The notes: generated by a model not told the origin, from the letters alone. Numbered from the stretch's first letter, positions 8,737-17,645 are shown. The stretch is 52,381 nt of DNA from Aeromonas cavernicola (GCF_002795305.1 NZ_PGGC01000097.1:1-52381), one strand, 5' to 3'. Translations and numbers: made by a program.

Positions 8737-9021
8737 CTATTCAATAATATTGACTCGCTCGCGTAGCTCTTTACCGGGCTTAAAATGCGGGACATATTTT
8801 CCTGTTAATTCCACTTTATCCCCAGTTTTGGGATTGCGGCCCACTCGAGGGGCGCGGTAATGCAGCGAAAAACTGCCAAATCCGCGAATTTCAATCCGAT
8901 CGCCGTTTTGCAAGGTCGACGCCATCTGCTCAAGGATTTCCTTGATGGCTGCTTCAACATCCTTGGCCGGCATATGCATGCGGCTGGCTGCCAATTGTTC
9001 GATGAGATCTGATTTGGTCAT
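8737..9021 (-). CDS. ihfB: Integration host factor beta subunit
   Basis: 94 residues with the HU/IHF fold. [11 protein letters not shown] opens the protein and [17 protein letters not shown] followed by [11 protein letters not shown] forms the DNA-binding beta arms, with the bending Pro in the arm tip. The subunit pairs with IhfA to bend DNA sharply. A strong RBS (GAAGGAGA) precedes the ATG at 9021. It lies downstream of rpsA, as in E. coli, separated by a strong terminator. Confidence 0.97.
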
Positions 9022-9072
9022 AACGTTAAATCTCCTTCCCCGATCACATGCAATATTCGTTTACGCCAAGAT

Positions 9073-9104
9073 AAAAAAGGGCGGCGTGATGCCGCCCTTT
9101 TTTT
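9073..9104. terminator. Strong intrinsic terminator after rpsA
   Basis: AAAAAAGGGCGGC (9073-9085) and GCCGCCCTTTTTT (9091-9103) form a 13-bp stem around a 5-base loop. The minus-strand transcript of rpsA ends in a U-run here, and the symmetry would also stop plus-strand transcription. ihfB therefore needs its own promoter or readthrough. Confidence 0.92.
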
Positions 9105-9114
9105 GCATTAAGGA

Positions 9115-10785
9115 TTACTCACCCTTAGCGGCTTTGAACGCTTCTGCCATGGCATTGCTAAACACAACTTCTTCTTGTTGGTTCAGACTATCGATAGCAA
9201 CACGCTCATCAGCTTCGTCCTTAGCACGGACAGACAAGCTTACAGTGCGGTTCTTACGATCAACGCCCATGAACTTAGCTTCAACTTCGTCACCAACAGC
9301 TAGTACCAGTGTCGCATCTTCTACACGATCACGAGCAGCATCAGAGGCACGCAGGTAGCCTTCTACGCCGTCAGCCAGTTCGATAACGGCACCTTTGGCA
9401 TCAACCTCGGTAACCTTACCCTTCACGATAGCACCTTTCTTGTTGTCAGCCAGGTACTTGTTGAATGGGTCTTCTTCGATCTGCTTGACACCCAAGGAGA
9501 TGCGCTCACGCTCAGGATCCACTTGCAGAACAACGGCTTCAATCTCGTCGCCTTTCTTGAATTCACGCACGGCTTCTTCGCCCTGGTTGTTCCAGGAGAT
9601 GTCAGACAGGTGAACCAGGCCGTCGATGCCGCCATCCAGACCAATGAAGATACCGAAGTCAGTGATGGACTTGATCTTGCCTGAAACACGGTCGCCCTTG
9701 GCGTGAGTTTCGGCAAACAGCTGCCATGGGTTAGATTTGCACTGCTTGAGGCCCAAGGAAATACGACGACGTTCCTCATCGATGTCCAGAACCATCACAT
9801 CAACCACATCACCAACGTTGACGACCTTGGATGGGTGGATGTTTTTGTTGGTCCAATCCATTTCGGATACATGTACCAGACCCTCAACACCCTCTTCGAT
9901 TTCAACGAAGCAGCCGTAGTCAGTCAAGTTAGTTACGCGACCAGAAAGGCGAGCCGTCTCTGGGTAACGCTTAGCAATAGCAACCCAAGGATCTTCGCCC
10001 AGCTGCTTCAGCCCCAAGGAGACGCGGGTACGCTCACGGTCGAACTTCAGAACCTTGACCGCGATTTCGTCGCCAACATTGACGATTTCGGAAGGATGCT
10101 TAACACGCTTCCACGCCATGTCGGTGATGTGCAGCAGACCGTCAACACCACCCAGATCTACGAATGCACCGTAGTCGGTCAAGTTCTTGACGATACCCTT
10201 AACTTCTTGACCTTCTTGCAGGTTAGCCAGCAGGCTTTCACGCTCAGAGGTATTCTCGGTCTCAATCACTGCACGACGAGAAACAACAACGTTGTTGCGC
10301 TTCTGGTCCAGCTTGATGACTTTGAACTCGAGTTCTTTGTTTTCCAGGTGAGCGGTGTCACGGATCGGACGCACGTCAACCAGAGAACCCGGCAGGAAGG
10401 CACGGATGCCGTTCAGTTCAACAGTGAAACCACCCTTGACCTTGCCGTTGATGATACCGATAACGGTAGCTTGCTCTTCGTAAGCCTTCTCAAGCTGCAG
10501 CCAAGCTTCGTGGCGCTTAGCTTTTTCGCGGGACAGCTTGGTTTCGCCGAAACCATCTTCGATAGAATCCAGAGCTACATCAACGGAGTCACCAACATTG
10601 ATTTCGAGCTCGCCAAGGGCGTTTTTAAACTCTTCAGCAGGGATAGCTGACTCAGATTTCAGACCGGCATCAACCAGTACAAAACCATTCTCGATAGCAA
10701 CGACAGTGCCCTTGACGATGGAACCTTGACGGGTTTCAACAGCATTTAAGGACTCTTCAAAGAGTTGAGCAAAAGATTCGATCAT
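9115..10785 (-). CDS. rpsA: 30S ribosomal protein S1
   Basis: 556 residues with six S1 (OB-fold) repeats, recognised by recurring GxVxxxTDYGxFV and [10 protein letters not shown] blocks. S1 is the mRNA-binding protein of the small subunit that helps start translation of structured or SD-poor messages. The ATG at 10785 has no Shine-Dalgarno sequence (the upstream bases read tttgtgacataaaca). This mirrors E. coli rpsA, whose structured SD-less leader is used for autogenous control by S1. It lies downstream of cmk as in enterics. Confidence 0.97.
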   Translation of the reverse strand: MIESFAQLFEESLNAVETRQGSIVKGTVVAIENGFVLVDAGLKSESAIPAEEFKNALGELEINVGDSVDVALDSIEDGFGETKLSREKAKRHEAWLQLEKAYEEQATVIGIINGKVKGGFTVELNGIRAFLPGSLVDVRPIRDTAHLENKELEFKVIKLDQKRNNVVVSRRAVIETENTSERESLLANLQEGQEVKGIVKNLTDYGAFVDLGGVDGLLHITDMAWKRVKHPSEIVNVGDEIAVKVLKFDRERTRVSLGLKQLGEDPWVAIAKRYPETARLSGRVTNLTDYGCFVEIEEGVEGLVHVSEMDWTNKNIHPSKVVNVGDVVDVMVLDIDEERRRISLGLKQCKSNPWQLFAETHAKGDRVSGKIKSITDFGIFIGLDGGIDGLVHLSDISWNNQGEEAVREFKKGDEIEAVVLQVDPERERISLGVKQIEEDPFNKYLADNKKGAIVKGKVTEVDAKGAVIELADGVEGYLRASDAARDRVEDATLVLAVGDEVEAKFMGVDRKNRTVSLSVRAKDEADERVAIDSLNQQEEVVFSNAMAEAFKAAKGE

Positions 10786-10879
10786 TGTTTATGTCACAAA
10801 TGAAACATCCACTTGCAATCCAGCACAAGCGGGGCTGTTTTTAATTATCCACCCCATCCATGGGGCAGACGACCAGATA
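10786..10879 (-). promoter_or_regulatory. rpsA leader region, SD-less and structured
   Basis: The 94 bp between cmk and rpsA contain a short hairpin (CCCCA and TGGGG around 10852-10865) and a GGGGC tract that can pair with it, but no SD before the rpsA ATG. In E. coli the equivalent leader folds into hairpins that mediate S1 autoregulation; conservation of function here is inferred. Confidence 0.5.
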
Positions 10880-11572
10880 TCAACTTGCGCTGATATCCCC
10901 AAGTTGTTGCTCCGCGTAGACAAGTACAGCAGCCAATACATCATCTATTGACATGGTCGTAGAGTCTACAACTAGAGCATCTTCTGCGGCTTTCAAAGGG
11001 GCAACGAGACGATTTCTATCGCGGTCATCGCGCTCTTGAATTTCGGCTAAAAGACACTCAAATTTAGCATCAAAGCCCTTATCTTGCAACTGCTTATAGC
11101 GGCGCTGAGCCCTCTCCTCGGCACTGGCATCAAGGAATATTTTGACGTTCGCATCAGGGAATACCACCGTCCCCATATCGCGACCATCGGCAATTAAACC
11201 TGGGCCATTCCTGAATGCTCGCTGACGACGCAATAAAGCTTCTCGTACTCGCGGGAAAGCCGCTATTTTACTCGCTGCATTTCCAACTTGCTCGGTACGA
11301 ATGGTACGGGACACATCCTCACCTTCTAAAATGACTTTTGCTTGGTGCCCATCAATCTGAAATCGCACATCTAGATTAGCGGCCAATGGGACTAAGGCAG
11401 ACTCAGAATCAATATCAACGTCGTGATGTAAGGCCGCAAGTGATAACACTCGGTAGATGGCACCAGAATCGAGCAAATGCCAACCCAATTTTGCGGCCAA
11501 CAACTGACATAAAGTGCCCTTGCCAGCACCACTGGGACCGTCAATCGTAATCACGGGGGCCACATTCGACAT
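10880..11572 (-). CDS. cmk: Cytidylate kinase
   Basis: 230 residues from the ATG at 11572 ([19 protein letters not shown]), preceded by AGGAGG; the longer frame to 11620 lacks an RBS and is not used. The P-loop GPSGAGKGT lies at residues 12-20. [13 protein letters not shown] and the LID region RDDRDRNR complete the NMP-kinase fold. It phosphorylates CMP and dCMP and sits directly upstream of rpsA, as in E. coli. Confidence 0.96.
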   Translation of the reverse strand: MSNVAPVITIDGPSGAGKGTLCQLLAAKLGWHLLDSGAIYRVLSLAALHHDVDIDSESALVPLAANLDVRFQIDGHQAKVILEGEDVSRTIRTEQVGNAASKIAAFPRVREALLRRQRAFRNGPGLIADGRDMGTVVFPDANVKIFLDASAEERAQRRYKQLQDKGFDAKFECLLAEIQERDDRDRNRLVAPLKAAEDALVVDSTTMSIDDVLAAVLVYAEQQLGDISAS

Positions 11573-11628
11573 AACATTCCTCCTGCTGTAGGTTGCTCCC
11601 ATTTTTGAACATGGGTACATAGGCGCCG

Positions 11629-11634
11629 ATTATA
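11629..11634 (-). promoter_or_regulatory. Candidate -10 element of the cmk promoter
   Basis: On the minus strand a perfect TATAAT lies about 57 bp before the cmk start. The -35 is poor (CTGCCA at 17-bp spacing), so this rests mainly on the -10 match. Confidence 0.4.
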
Positions 11635-11781
11635 CCCGAATGTGGTGGCGCTGGCAGTCATTGTGCTTGGCCTTTACCTGCTCACCTCTTCTTATGGTGA
11701 TGACACCACAAACAAGCTAGACTACGTGCTCTTTTTTGAACCGCCATGGTTTGAGTGCCTGAAGTTAAGGAGCATCTATTC

Positions 11782-12378
11782 ATGAGTAGCGTCAGCCTGA
11801 TCGCTAGATCCAAATTACCTACCCCGTGGGGAACATTTACCCTGATCGGCTTTCAAGAACACGGTTCAGACAAAGATCATGCTGCTTTAGTGATGGGCGA
11901 TATCACTGGTTCAGAGCCAGTGTTGAGCCGAATTCACTCGGAATGTTTAACGGGTGATGCGCTGTTTAGCTTACGTTGTGATTGTGGTTTTCAGTTACAG
12001 GCCGCACTGGAAAAAATCGCCAAAGTAGGGCGAGGGGTCTTACTATATGTGCGCCAAGAAGGTCGGGGCATCGGTCTACTCAATAAGATCCGCGCTTATC
12101 ATCTGCAAGATCTCGGTGCAGATACCGTAGAAGCCAACGTCGCATTGGGCTTTGCCGCTGATATGCGCGATTACACTATCTGTGCAGACATGCTTAAACT
12201 GCTGGAGGTCGGCTCTCTGCGTCTCATGACCAACAATCCACGCAAAGTTAAAGCCATGGAACATTTTGGTCTGACTATTACCGAGCGAGTGCCACTGCAA
12301 GAAGGAAAGAATCCCCACAATGCGTTCTATCTTTCCACAAAAGCAGACAAACTCGACCATATGTTAAAAAATGACTAA
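11782..12378 (+). CDS. ribA: GTP cyclohydrolase II
   Basis: 198 residues from the ATG at 11782 ([19 protein letters not shown]), preceded by TAAGGAG; a start 27 bp upstream in the same frame would overlap this RBS. The zinc site is formed by Cys55, Cys66 and Cys68 ([19 protein letters not shown]). [13 protein letters not shown] holds the GTP-binding and catalytic arginine. It opens GTP to start riboflavin synthesis. It is divergent from cmk; no FMN riboswitch is visible upstream. Confidence 0.96.
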   Translation: MSSVSLIARSKLPTPWGTFTLIGFQEHGSDKDHAALVMGDITGSEPVLSRIHSECLTGDALFSLRCDCGFQLQAALEKIAKVGRGVLLYVRQEGRGIGLLNKIRAYHLQDLGADTVEANVALGFAADMRDYTICADMLKLLEVGSLRLMTNNPRKVKAMEHFGLTITERVPLQEGKNPHNAFYLSTKADKLDHMLKND

Positions 12379-12450
12379 GTAGAGCGGTGTATTGGATGCA
12401 ACTAGTGCACCCTCTCACTCTCCCTACCTACTCGCTGGATTTTACTTCAT

Positions 12451-12566
12451 GTTTGCGCCGTTGAATGGTCATCACAACACCGTGGAGGCCTATTCGGTTA
12501 GCATGGCTGTCGTCAGCTAGACGACATCTCCTCTCTCACTAGCGTTATTGCGTCAACGGCGCAAAC
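12451..12566. repeat. 116-bp element bounded by 14-bp perfect inverted repeats
   Basis: GTTTGCGCCGTTGA (12451-12464) is repeated in inverted form at 12553-12566. Inside lies a second hairpin, TGTCGTC (12508-12514) with GACGACA (12520-12526) around AGCTA. No target-site duplication is evident. The rest of the 300-bp gap between ribA and lonH holds no gene. It could be a small MITE-like element, a structured RNA, or a paired operator. Confidence 0.5.
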
Positions 12567-12635
12567 CTGGCGATACACTGGCCTATTTGGCTCATATCGC
12601 CCAAGACGTTTCCTATCACCACTTTTTGAACTGTG

Positions 12636-12641
12636 TATAAT
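12636..12641 (+). promoter_or_regulatory. Candidate -10 element for lonH
   Basis: A perfect TATAAT lies 38 bp before the GTG start of lonH. No good -35 is seen at 16-18 bp spacing, so an activator or an imperfect promoter must be assumed. Confidence 0.4.
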
Positions 12642-12678
12642 GGCGATCATTGATCCCCTCTTTGACCGGATATCTTAA

Positions 12679-14658
12679 GTGGCTGAATTAAAAACAGAAC
12701 AATTAAAACCTGCCTTTACGATTGAACAGTTCTCTATGCTAAGCGAGCTGGAGCCGATCCCTTTTGCGGCTCTCCAACCGAGGGCGATTTCTGCAGTTAA
12801 ACGACTAGCCAGCTTTGATGGCGATTGCCCCGTGATGCTGCTCAATGGTTTTCCTGGCGTCGATTACGAGGATGTGTGCCGTATCCTGATTGCAGACTCT
12901 AACGGCAAAGATAGCGATCTGTTCGACCTTTGCTACACCGAGAATCTCAACAATCCATTCAAACCCATTTGGCTACGATTGCAACCTGGCACAGGGGTTG
13001 AATTTTGCGAGATGGTTGGCGAATTACACAAGCTGATGAGCCACCACCTTGATGCCGAACGTCTGGTCACTCGGATTATGCGCAAGCAAAATGGCGATCC
13101 CAAAATCGATGATTTTCTCTCCGACCTAGCCGCCCACGTCGCACTCGGTCTGGAATTTCAACATCCTGTGCTGATTAATTTGCTCATTCATCACCAAGAG
13201 CAACAAGCGCCAGTTATTTATGGTAGAGACCTTAACTGGGATACCCTGTTTGGCTCCATTAACTATCAAACAGAACAGGGCTCTGTGTACGCAAACCAGC
13301 ATCTATTGGAGCCTGGCCTGCTGCGCCAGGCCAATGGCGGTTATCTGATCCTGCAGCTCGATGAGCTGCTTGATCAGCCTCATCTCTGGTTCAAGCTTAA
13401 AAACGCCATGCAAAAAGGCGAGCTGGACTGGAATGCTTATCAAGAAGGCAAAACGCTCACGCCCTTTTTTACCCCAGAGGCGACCCCCATCAAGCTCAAG
13501 CTGATTTTGGTGGGTGACAGGCTAGATGTGGCCGAATTCCAGATGTTGGATCGCGATATGTCTGAGCGGATCTTCCTGCGTGCCGATCTCGTCTCTGAAG
13601 TGAACATCGAGGACGATCTCACCGCATTCTTGCAATACTTAGCATGGTTACGCCAGCGCTGGAACCTGCTCGACTTTACCCCTGCAGCCCTCGCCGCTAT
13701 CTGCCGCCATGCCAGCCGCCTATGCGATCACCAAGAGTGGCTCTCCCTCTCCGAAGTTCAACTCTCCGCTATCATGCGAATGGCAGATAGCCTAGCTCGC
13801 GAGCTGGAGGCCAACGTGGTCACCGATGAACACATCCGTGGCGCCTTGGAAGAGCAGGATTACCGCCTTAATTATCTGGTTGAACAGTCAGATCAGGGGG
13901 TCATTGACGGTCAGATTTTGCTCCAAACAGATGGTGAAGAGATGGGTCAAATCAACGGCCTCTCGGTCATTCAGGTGTCCGGTCACCCTTATGATTTTGG
14001 CGAACCGGTACGTCTCACCGCCACCGTGCATTTGGGTGATGGTGATGTTGCTGATATTGAGCGTAAAGCCGAGCTTGCTGGTCATATCCATGCCAAGGCG
14101 ATGATGATTATTCACGGCTATCTCTCCAACAAGTTTGGCGCTGAAAACCCCTCCCCCCTTTCCGCTAATTTGGTGTTTGAGCAGTCCTATCACGAGATCG
14201 ATGGTGATAGCGCCTCTTTAACCGGTTTATGCGCCCTGCTCTCAGCCCTCGCCCGCCAGCCTATTTATCAGCACTTTGCGGTAACAGGGGCGGTGGATCA
14301 GTTTGGCAACGTACAAGCCGTTGGTGGGGTAAACGAAAAGATTGAAGGCTTCTTTCGAGTATGTGAGATCCATGGTCTGACTGGTAAGCAGGGGGTATTG
14401 CTGCCAGGTACCAATGCCCAACAATTGAATCTCTCGGATGAGGTGATCGCCGCCGTAGAAGCGGGTTTATTCCATATCCATCCGGTTAACCATGTCGAAG
14501 AGGCCATCGAGCTACTGACAGGCTGCATCGCCGGTGAACCAGACATGCCCAATACCCTGTTTGGCCGTATTCAAGAAAGACTCGATGAATTAAACGGAAC
14601 TAGGGCCAAAATGGGGCTCTTTCGCAGCATATTCGAGCGTCTTCTTGGCAGAGAATAA
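12679..14658 (+). CDS. lonH: Lon-like ATP-dependent protease homologue LonH (YcbZ)
   Basis: 659 residues from a GTG at 12679. The C-terminal third is a Lon protease domain: the nucleophile lies in EIDGDSASLTGLCALLSALA and the paired Lys in VGGVNEKIEGFFRVC, giving the Ser-Lys dyad. The N-terminal part aligns with the LonB-type ATPase region, but I see no intact Walker A; the expected place reads LLNGFPGVDYED. This agrees with E. coli YcbZ, which also lies directly upstream of fabA. Its role is poorly known. The matP gene that is divergent from ycbZ in E. coli is absent here. Confidence 0.88.
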   Translation: MAELKTEQLKPAFTIEQFSMLSELEPIPFAALQPRAISAVKRLASFDGDCPVMLLNGFPGVDYEDVCRILIADSNGKDSDLFDLCYTENLNNPFKPIWLRLQPGTGVEFCEMVGELHKLMSHHLDAERLVTRIMRKQNGDPKIDDFLSDLAAHVALGLEFQHPVLINLLIHHQEQQAPVIYGRDLNWDTLFGSINYQTEQGSVYANQHLLEPGLLRQANGGYLILQLDELLDQPHLWFKLKNAMQKGELDWNAYQEGKTLTPFFTPEATPIKLKLILVGDRLDVAEFQMLDRDMSERIFLRADLVSEVNIEDDLTAFLQYLAWLRQRWNLLDFTPAALAAICRHASRLCDHQEWLSLSEVQLSAIMRMADSLARELEANVVTDEHIRGALEEQDYRLNYLVEQSDQGVIDGQILLQTDGEEMGQINGLSVIQVSGHPYDFGEPVRLTATVHLGDGDVADIERKAELAGHIHAKAMMIIHGYLSNKFGAENPSPLSANLVFEQSYHEIDGDSASLTGLCALLSALARQPIYQHFAVTGAVDQFGNVQAVGGVNEKIEGFFRVCEIHGLTGKQGVLLPGTNAQQLNLSDEVIAAVEAGLFHIHPVNHVEEAIELLTGCIAGEPDMPNTLFGRIQERLDELNGTRAKMGLFRSIFERLLGRE

Positions 14659-14669
14659 AGTGATCGGAG

Positions 14670-14698
14670 TTGTTTAGCGAACACTTGTACGCTAAATT
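14670..14698 (+). promoter_or_regulatory. fabA promoter with a FabR-type operator in the spacer
   Basis: TTGTTT (14670-14675) and TAAATT (14693-14698) are spaced by exactly 17 bp. The palindrome AGCGAACACTTGTACGCT (14676-14693) fills the spacer and agrees with the E. coli FabR operator form AGCG-n-ACA-nn-TGT-n-CGCT. FabR represses unsaturated fatty acid synthesis genes, so this site would occlude polymerase on fabA. Promoter and operator are read from sequence; FabR binding is inferred. Confidence 0.7.
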
Positions 14699-14733
14699 GT
14701 CGCAGCTTTGACTCATTTTGAAGGAAACTCAGT

Positions 14734-15294
14734 GTGACCGTAGACAATCCAACCATGGAAGCCAGCCTCTCTCTGTGCGAACAGGGCAAGCACGCTTTTA
14801 CCCGAGAAGAGTTACTGGCGTGTAGCCGTGGTGAACTGTTTGGTGAGGGTAACAGTCAACTGCCTGCCCCCAACATGTTGATGATGGATCGCATCGTCAA
14901 GATTAATGACGATGGTGGGGAACACGGTAAGGGCGAGATCCTAGCAGAACTCGACATCACCCCCGATCTCTGGTTCTTCGATTGTCACTTTCCTGGCGAT
15001 CCTGTGATGCCTGGTTGCCTTGGTTTGGATGCCATGTGGCAGCTGGTTGGTTTCTTTCTCGGTTGGAAAGGTGGCCCAGGTAAAGGCCGTGCGCTAGGCG
15101 TGGGTGAGGTAAAATTCACCGGCCAGATCCTACCGACTGCCAAGAAAGTGACCTACAAGATCACCTTCAAACGAGTCATCAATCGCAAGTTAGTGATGGG
15201 GATCGCCGACGGAGTGGTCGAAGTTGATGGCCGTCCGATCTACTGCGCGACCGACCTAAAAGTGGGCTTGTTTAAAGACACCACTGCATTCTGA
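14734..15294 (+). CDS. fabA: 3-hydroxydecanoyl-[ACP] dehydratase/isomerase FabA
   Basis: 186 residues from the GTG at 14734, 8 bases after AAGGAA; an ATG at 14755 would give 179, closer to the usual 172, so the start is not certain. The hot-dog-fold active site is plain: [20 protein letters not shown] contains the catalytic His and Asp. It dehydrates 3-hydroxydecanoyl-ACP and isomerises the trans-2 to the cis-3 product, opening unsaturated fatty acid synthesis. It lies between lonH and rmf, as in E. coli. Confidence 0.97.
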   Translation: MTVDNPTMEASLSLCEQGKHAFTREELLACSRGELFGEGNSQLPAPNMLMMDRIVKINDDGGEHGKGEILAELDITPDLWFFDCHFPGDPVMPGCLGLDAMWQLVGFFLGWKGGPGKGRALGVGEVKFTGQILPTAKKVTYKITFKRVINRKLVMGIADGVVEVDGRPIYCATDLKVGLFKDTTAF

Positions 15295-15321
15295 TTGAAC
15301 TCATCGGGATCGCAGTAACGC

Positions 15322-15346
15322 AAAGGGGCCATTTCATGGCCCCTTT
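15322..15346 (+). terminator. Terminator after fabA
   Basis: AAAGGGGCCAT (15322-15332) pairs with ATGGCCCCTTT (15336-15346) around a 3-base loop, followed by CCTTTTGT, 27 bp after the fabA stop. It also separates fabA from the convergent rmf gene. Confidence 0.88.
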
Positions 15347-15372
15347 CCTTTTGTAATAAGTGATGAAGTACG

Positions 15373-15552
15373 CTACTTCATGAAGAGGCCTGAGCCCCGC
15401 CCTTCCATGGCTTCTCGCCAACCTCCAAGCCAATGCCCGCGAGCATCCAAGCTTTCATATGGACATGCTTCTTTCTGTTTGCCGACCACGCCAGCCTGAT
15501 AACCACGAGCACGAGCTCTTTCCAGACGGTCCCGCTTCTGTCTCTTCATCAT
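15373..15552 (-). CDS. rmf: Ribosome modulation factor RMF
   Basis: 59 residues, MMKRQKRDRLERARARGY opening and WLGGWREAMEGRGSGLFMK closing, very close to E. coli RMF (55 residues) throughout, including CPYESLDARGHWLGGWREAM. RMF binds the 30S platform in stationary phase and dimerises 70S into hibernating 100S particles. The start is ATGATG; the E. coli protein corresponds to the second ATG (15549). It neighbours fabA, as in enterics. Unusually, a 19-codon ORF with a good RBS ends in TGA overlapping the rmf start, and a terminator-like hairpin lies in that leader. Confidence 0.96.
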   Translation of the reverse strand: MMKRQKRDRLERARARGYQAGVVGKQKEACPYESLDARGHWLGGWREAMEGRGSGLFMK

Positions 15553-15608
15553 TTCTGACCCTCTTCGTGGAACAAAAAAGCGACCAAATTTTCACCGGTC
15601 GCTTTCAT
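15549..15608 (-). CDS. Candidate 19-residue leader peptide of rmf
   Basis: From the ATG at 15608 the minus strand reads MKATGENLVAFLFHEEGQK and stops at TGA (15551-15549), which overlaps the rmf ATGATG start. An AGGAG sequence (15614-15618) sits five bases before the ATG. The geometry suggests translational coupling. The ORF spans the hairpin at 15577-15605, so translating ribosomes would melt it. Existence of the peptide is a prediction from layout alone; I know of no described equivalent. Confidence 0.45.
   Translation of the reverse strand: MKATGENLVAFLFHEEGQK
15577..15605 (-). terminator. Terminator-like hairpin in the rmf leader (candidate attenuator)
   Basis: On the minus strand AAAGCGACC (15605-15597) pairs with GGTCGCTTT (15585-15577), and the 3' side runs on as TTTTTTG. 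It lies 25 bp before the rmf start, too close for a promoter to fit between. It may end the uup transcript, or attenuate rmf. Confidence 0.65.
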
Positions 15609-15615
15609 CTTTACT

Positions 15616-15631
15616 CCTGCCACGAGGCAGG
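15616..15631 (-). promoter_or_regulatory. Hairpin overlapping the leader-peptide RBS
   Basis: CCTGCC (15631-15626 on the minus strand) pairs with GGCAGG (15621-15616) around TCGT. The 3' arm includes the first bases of the AGGAG Shine-Dalgarno at 15618-15614, so folding would partly mask it. Confidence 0.5.
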
Positions 15632-15709
15632 GTCAAACAAAAATTTCTATCATTCAGCCCCTCTGTGACATAAGACACTGAACTCAATTAAATTTCAGTG
15701 ACAGGAAAC

Positions 15710-17623
15710 TTATTCCTGATTTTTGAGTCCCTCCAGCTCTTCCCAACGGGCAAATGCCACTTCCAATGCCACTTCAGCTGCACTCAATGCTGCTAATTTG
15801 GACTGGGTCTGCTCACTAGATAGGGAAAAGAAGCCGGGCTGATTGATCTCAGCTTGCAGGGCATCAAGTTCCGCTTCTAGCTGCTCAAGACGAGCAGGCA
15901 AGTTATCTAGTTCTAACTGCAACTTATAGGAGAGCTTCTTACCCTTCTTCGACACCTCGTTGGCCACCGCCACTGGCGGCTCGGGGACCTTCAGCGGTGC
16001 ACTCTTGGCCTGCTGCTGGGCATTCTGCTGCTCGCGCGTTGCCATCATATCGGCATAGCCACCTACGTAGTCGCTGATGCGACCATCCCCCTCAAACAGC
16101 CAGCAGCCGGTCACCGTGTTGTCGATAAAGCGACGATCGTGACTGACCAGCAACAGGGTGCCGGGGTAGTCGGCGAGCAGCTCTTCCAGCAGCTCTAGGG
16201 TCTCTACATCGAGATCGTTGGTCGGTTCATCGAGGATCAGCAGATTGCTGGGCTTGAGGAACAGTTTGGCCAACAGCAGCCGGTTTTTCTCACCGCCAGA
16301 GAGCGCCTTGACCGGCGTACGGGCCCGCTTGGGCTCGAACAAGAAGTCCTGCAGGTAACCGAGGATATGACGGGAACGACCACGGACCATCACCTCCTGC
16401 TTGCCCTCCCCCACGTTGTCCACTACGGTCTGCTCGGGATCGAGCTGCTCGCGGTACTGATCAAAGTAGGCCACCTCCAAATTGGTGCCCCCCTTGACGG
16501 TGCCACGAGTCGGCTCAAGCTGACCGAGCAAGAGCTTGATCAGGGTCGATTTGCCACAACCATTAGGGCCGACCAGCGCAATCTTGTCGCCACGCAGCAC
16601 CTGCAGATCAAGTCCATCGAACAGGGTGCGATCCGCAAAATCGAGTCCCAGCTCTTGTGCTTCGAACACCAGCTTGCCAGACCGATTCACCTCATCGAGT
16701 TGCAACTTGGCTTTACCTTGCAGTTCACGGCGCTGAGTCCGCTCCATCCGCATCGCCTTAAGTGCTCGTACCCGTCCCTCGTTACGAGTACGGCGGGCCT
16801 TGATGCCCTGACGCACCCACACCTCTTCCTGCGCCAGTTTGCGGTCGAACTCGGCATTTTTCAGCTCTTCAACCCGCAGCCACTCCTCTTTCCCCTGCAG
16901 GTACTCGTCGTAGTTGCCCGGCCACGAGGTGATTTCACCGCGATCGAGATCAATGATCCGCGTCGCTAGCTTGTGGATAAACTCTCGGTCGTGAGAGATA
17001 AAGACGATGGCACCGCGAAAATCCTTAAGGAACTCTTCCAACCAGTGGATGGCGTCAATATCGAGATGGTTAGTCGGCTCGTCCAGCAGCAGCAAATCTG
17101 GGTCGCAGGCTAGTGCACGGGCCAGCGCCACTTTGCGCAGCCAGCCGCCGGAGAGGCTGTCGAGGGTCACGTCGGGATCCAGCCCCAGCAGGGTCAATAC
17201 CTGACTAATGCGGGTCTCGAACTGCCAGCCGTTCTGATAGTCGAGCTGCTCTTGCAGCTCGCTCATCTTGCGGATGTTGGCATCTGACGGATCGCTCGCC
17301 AGCTCCATGGATATGTGGTGGTACTGCTTGAGCAGCTCACCCACCCCCGCCAGCCCTTCGGCAGCATAGTCAAATACCGTCAGTTCGCTGGAAGCTGGCG
17401 GATCCTGCTCAAGGCGGGTCACTTTCAAATCTTGCTGCAGCACCAGACGCCCGTCGTCCAGCGGCAATTCGCTGGCAATGACCTTCATCAGGGTAGACTT
17501 GCCCGCTCCGTTACGGCCAACCAGACAGAGGCGCTCGCCCCGCTCGATGGTCAGTTCTGCATTGTCGAGCAGCGGGAAATCACTGAACGACAGATAGGCG
17601 CCGTGCAATGTTAAAAGAGCCAT
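15710..17623 (-). CDS. uup: ABC-F ATPase Uup
   Basis: 637 residues with two ABC ATPase domains and no membrane segment. Walker A motifs are GRNGAGKST (about residue 36) and GPNGCGKST; signatures are LSGGWLRKVALARAL and LSGGEKNRLLLAKL; Walker B motifs are LLLDEPTNHLDI and LILDEPTNDLDV. The inter-domain linker is highly charged, and the C-terminus is a coiled coil that binds DNA in Uup. It is linked to precise transposon excision and to ribosome assembly or rescue. It lies between rlmL and rmf, as in enterics, but the pqiABC genes found there in E. coli are missing. Confidence 0.95.
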   Translation of the reverse strand: MALLTLHGAYLSFSDFPLLDNAELTIERGERLCLVGRNGAGKSTLMKVIASELPLDDGRLVLQQDLKVTRLEQDPPASSELTVFDYAAEGLAGVGELLKQYHHISMELASDPSDANIRKMSELQEQLDYQNGWQFETRISQVLTLLGLDPDVTLDSLSGGWLRKVALARALACDPDLLLLDEPTNHLDIDAIHWLEEFLKDFRGAIVFISHDREFIHKLATRIIDLDRGEITSWPGNYDEYLQGKEEWLRVEELKNAEFDRKLAQEEVWVRQGIKARRTRNEGRVRALKAMRMERTQRRELQGKAKLQLDEVNRSGKLVFEAQELGLDFADRTLFDGLDLQVLRGDKIALVGPNGCGKSTLIKLLLGQLEPTRGTVKGGTNLEVAYFDQYREQLDPEQTVVDNVGEGKQEVMVRGRSRHILGYLQDFLFEPKRARTPVKALSGGEKNRLLLAKLFLKPSNLLILDEPTNDLDVETLELLEELLADYPGTLLLVSHDRRFIDNTVTGCWLFEGDGRISDYVGGYADMMATREQQNAQQQAKSAPLKVPEPPVAVANEVSKKGKKLSYKLQLELDNLPARLEQLEAELDALQAEINQPGFFSLSSEQTQSKLAALSAAEVALEVAFARWEELEGLKNQE

Positions 17624-17645
17624 GTTCGTTCCTTATCTCAATATG

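Noticed and set aside
9703-10650. 315-codon ORF opposite rpsA
   Set aside because: Antisense of the six S1 repeats; no RBS or family match, and it arises from strong codon bias in rpsA.
11621-11781. FMN riboswitch before ribA
   Set aside because: The conserved RFN core elements are not seen, and such switches usually sit before ribB rather than ribA in this group.
15459-15668. 69-codon plus-strand ORF over rmf
   Set aside because: It is the antisense of rmf and its leader; the minus strand has a clear RMF protein.
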